Shown piece by piece: positions 63,101-64,000 of a stretch of DNA of 64,000 nt. The notes below the pieces were generated by a model, which made no database searches, was not told the DNA's origin, and saw only the letters and a list, made by a program, of their open reading frames with translations. The position numbers were made by a program, and so were the translations under genes. Position 1 is the first letter of the stretch. Each line of letters begins with the position of its first letter. Source of the DNA: Polaribacter sp. KT25b (GTDB taxonomy: Bacteria; Bacteroidota; Bacteroidia; Flavobacteriales; Flavobacteriaceae); the NCBI RefSeq assembly GCF_900105145.1, contig NZ_LT629752.1, positions 1,150,001 to 1,214,000 on the forward strand, written 5' to 3'.

Positions 63101-63998
63101 AAGCCTTTATTTTTTTCCATTCTTCAAATTTGTTTCTGTGTTTAAATCTCTTATGAGACCATAAATAAAGCTCAGGTTGTTGGTTAATATTCTTTTCTGT
63201 TAAGCTGATATATTTATCTGTAATTTCATAATCCTCAAACTCTTTTGGAGAAGCTGTTATTAGTTGAAATTCCGTTTCATAATAACCTCTTTTTACTTTT
63301 CTAGTGATGTAATTTATGACCACTAAATTAAATCGTTTAGAAAGCATTTCTGCACCCGTATGAATAGGAACGTTAACTCCAAAAAATTCATTCCAGTAAA
63401 ATGTTTTATGTACTTGTGGAGATTGATCGCTTAATAATACGTACGAACCTTGCATTTTTTCCGAAAAATTCTTTTGCATTCCTCTTACGGTTTCACTTGT
63501 TTTGTATCCTAGAATACCAAATTTTTCTCTAGAATTTCTAACTACTTTTTCAAAATAAGAATTGCCTAATCTTGTATAAGCACCCAAAATATTACCTTCT
63601 AAAACTAATGGTAAACTTATAGACCATTCCCAATTTGCTTGATGTGCAGCAACTAATGCAATACTCCTTCCTTGTTGTACAAAGTTGTTTACTAACTCAG
63701 GATTTTTGTAAGTATAACGTTTAGAAATTTCTTTATCAGAAATAGAAAAAGCTTTTACACTTTCCATAATTAGATCTGTTAAATGTTTAAAAAAACCTTT
63801 AGCTATTTTAATTCTCTCTTCTTCGGATTTTTTTGGAAAAGCCAGTTTTAAATTTTCTAAAACTACTTTTTTTCTATAGCCGATTACATAGTAAATTAAA
63901 AAGTAAAAGAAATCTGAGAATGCATATAAAATGCGCATTGGTAATCTAGAAAGTAACCAGATAAAAGGATAAGTAATAGCAAAGGCTAAAAATTGCAT
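63078..63998 (-). CDS. Lipid A biosynthesis acyltransferase (LpxL/LPLAT family)
   Basis: The 306-residue protein has a membrane anchor near the N-terminus (about 5-40), and the LPLAT active site HQANWEW (about 118-124; HxxxxE in place of HxxxxD). Later blocks include YVLLSDQSPQVHKTFYW and NEFFGVNVPIHTGAEMLSKR. It adds a secondary acyl chain to lipid A or an ornithine-type lipid. The start at 63998 looks natural (MQFLAFAITYPFIWLLSRLP), so the gene seems complete, two bases from the window edge. Confidence 0.9.
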   Translation of the reverse strand: MQFLAFAITYPFIWLLSRLPMRILYAFSDFFYFLIYYVIGYRKKVVLENLKLAFPKKSEEERIKIAKGFFKHLTDLIMESVKAFSISDKEISKRYTYKNPELVNNFVQQGRSIALVAAHQANWEWSISLPLVLEGNILGAYTRLGNSYFEKVVRNSREKFGILGYKTSETVRGMQKNFSEKMQGSYVLLSDQSPQVHKTFYWNEFFGVNVPIHTGAEMLSKRFNLVVINYITRKVKRGYYETEFQLITASPKEFEDYEITDKYISLTEKNINQQPELYLWSHKRFKHRNKFEEWKKIKASKQKTNS

Positions 63999-64000
63999 AC

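Overview
The window is a low-GC chromosomal segment of a marine-type member of the Flavobacteriaceae (Bacteroidota), resembling Polaribacter or Tenacibaculum. The evidence is the GlmU-like Bacteroidota sugar nucleotidyltransferase, the DUF4295 / L33 / L28 gene trio, DUF5606 and DUF4199 proteins, many lipoproteins with a Bacteroidota-type lipobox, weak ribosome binding sites, and repeated promoter boxes of the form TAnnTTTG that are specific to this phylum. No tRNA, rRNA, CRISPR array, transposase gene or prophage was seen. The genus assignment is inference.

Layout. 1-4.3 kb: glmU-like gene (cut by the window edge), lipA, and a minus-strand operon of a small cysteine-rich membrane protein, a glycosyltransferase and an ECF sigma factor. 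4.4-5.2 kb: MscS-type channel. 5.3-13.2 kb: the most distinctive region. It holds a second ECF sigma factor followed by ten genes in four transcription units: an anti-sigma-like protein and a Spy/CpxP-like protein; a YHYH lipoprotein, a MORN/YwqK lipoprotein and an SCO1-like copper/thiol lipoprotein; an EF-hand lipoprotein and a CotH kinase-like lipoprotein; a VTC-domain protein, a DUF4956 membrane protein and a DUF2490 outer-membrane protein. Each of the four units is preceded by the same non-housekeeping promoter, CAAGTTTTT-N10-GCATCTAAA, with identical spacing. This looks like one self-contained sigma regulon for an envelope/metal/phosphate-linked function.

13.3-25.3 kb: sulfatase, murB, an aminotransferase, an exported aspartyl protease whose signal peptide is broken by one missing T in a T tract, DUF1573, valS, a decayed lipoprotein fragment, mazG, DUF5606, def and ruvX. 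25.4-31.0 kb: dapD, then a surface-glycan group (WaaE-like glycosyltransferase, Stealth phosphotransferase, LTA-synthase-like sulfatase-fold protein, alpha-1,2-fucosyltransferase). 31.2-41.9 kb: cca, an NTF2-like protein, pyc, msbA-like exporter, phosphohexomutase, polyprenyl-phosphate glycosyltransferase, DUF4199. 42.15 kb: the small (4.5S-type) SRP RNA, with its partner receptor gene ftsY at 54.4 kb.

42.3-54.1 kb: SDR oxidoreductase, lipoprotein, fructose-6-phosphate aldolase, menD and menB (menaquinone synthesis), an S1/winged-helix protein, esterase-fold lipoprotein or exported protein, purU, FAH-family hydrolase, two tandem small membrane paralogues, cinA and the L28-L33-DUF4295 operon. 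Two copies of a MITE-like repeat sit here; one fills the whole purU-FAH intergenic gap, the other lies beside menD and seems to supply its N-terminal codons. 54.3-64 kb: ftsY followed by a palindromic repeat and a decayed copy of the ftsY 3' end, a serine hydrolase, rimO, a diphthine-synthase-like ATPase, glmM, an outer-membrane-type protein, a class V aminotransferase and an LpxL-type acyltransferase.

Much of the window is ordinary core metabolism (cell wall precursors, lipoate, lysine/DAP, menaquinone, translation). The parts worth attention are the 5.3-13.2 kb sigma regulon, the repeat elements at gene borders, the frameshifted protease and the duplicated ftsY tail.
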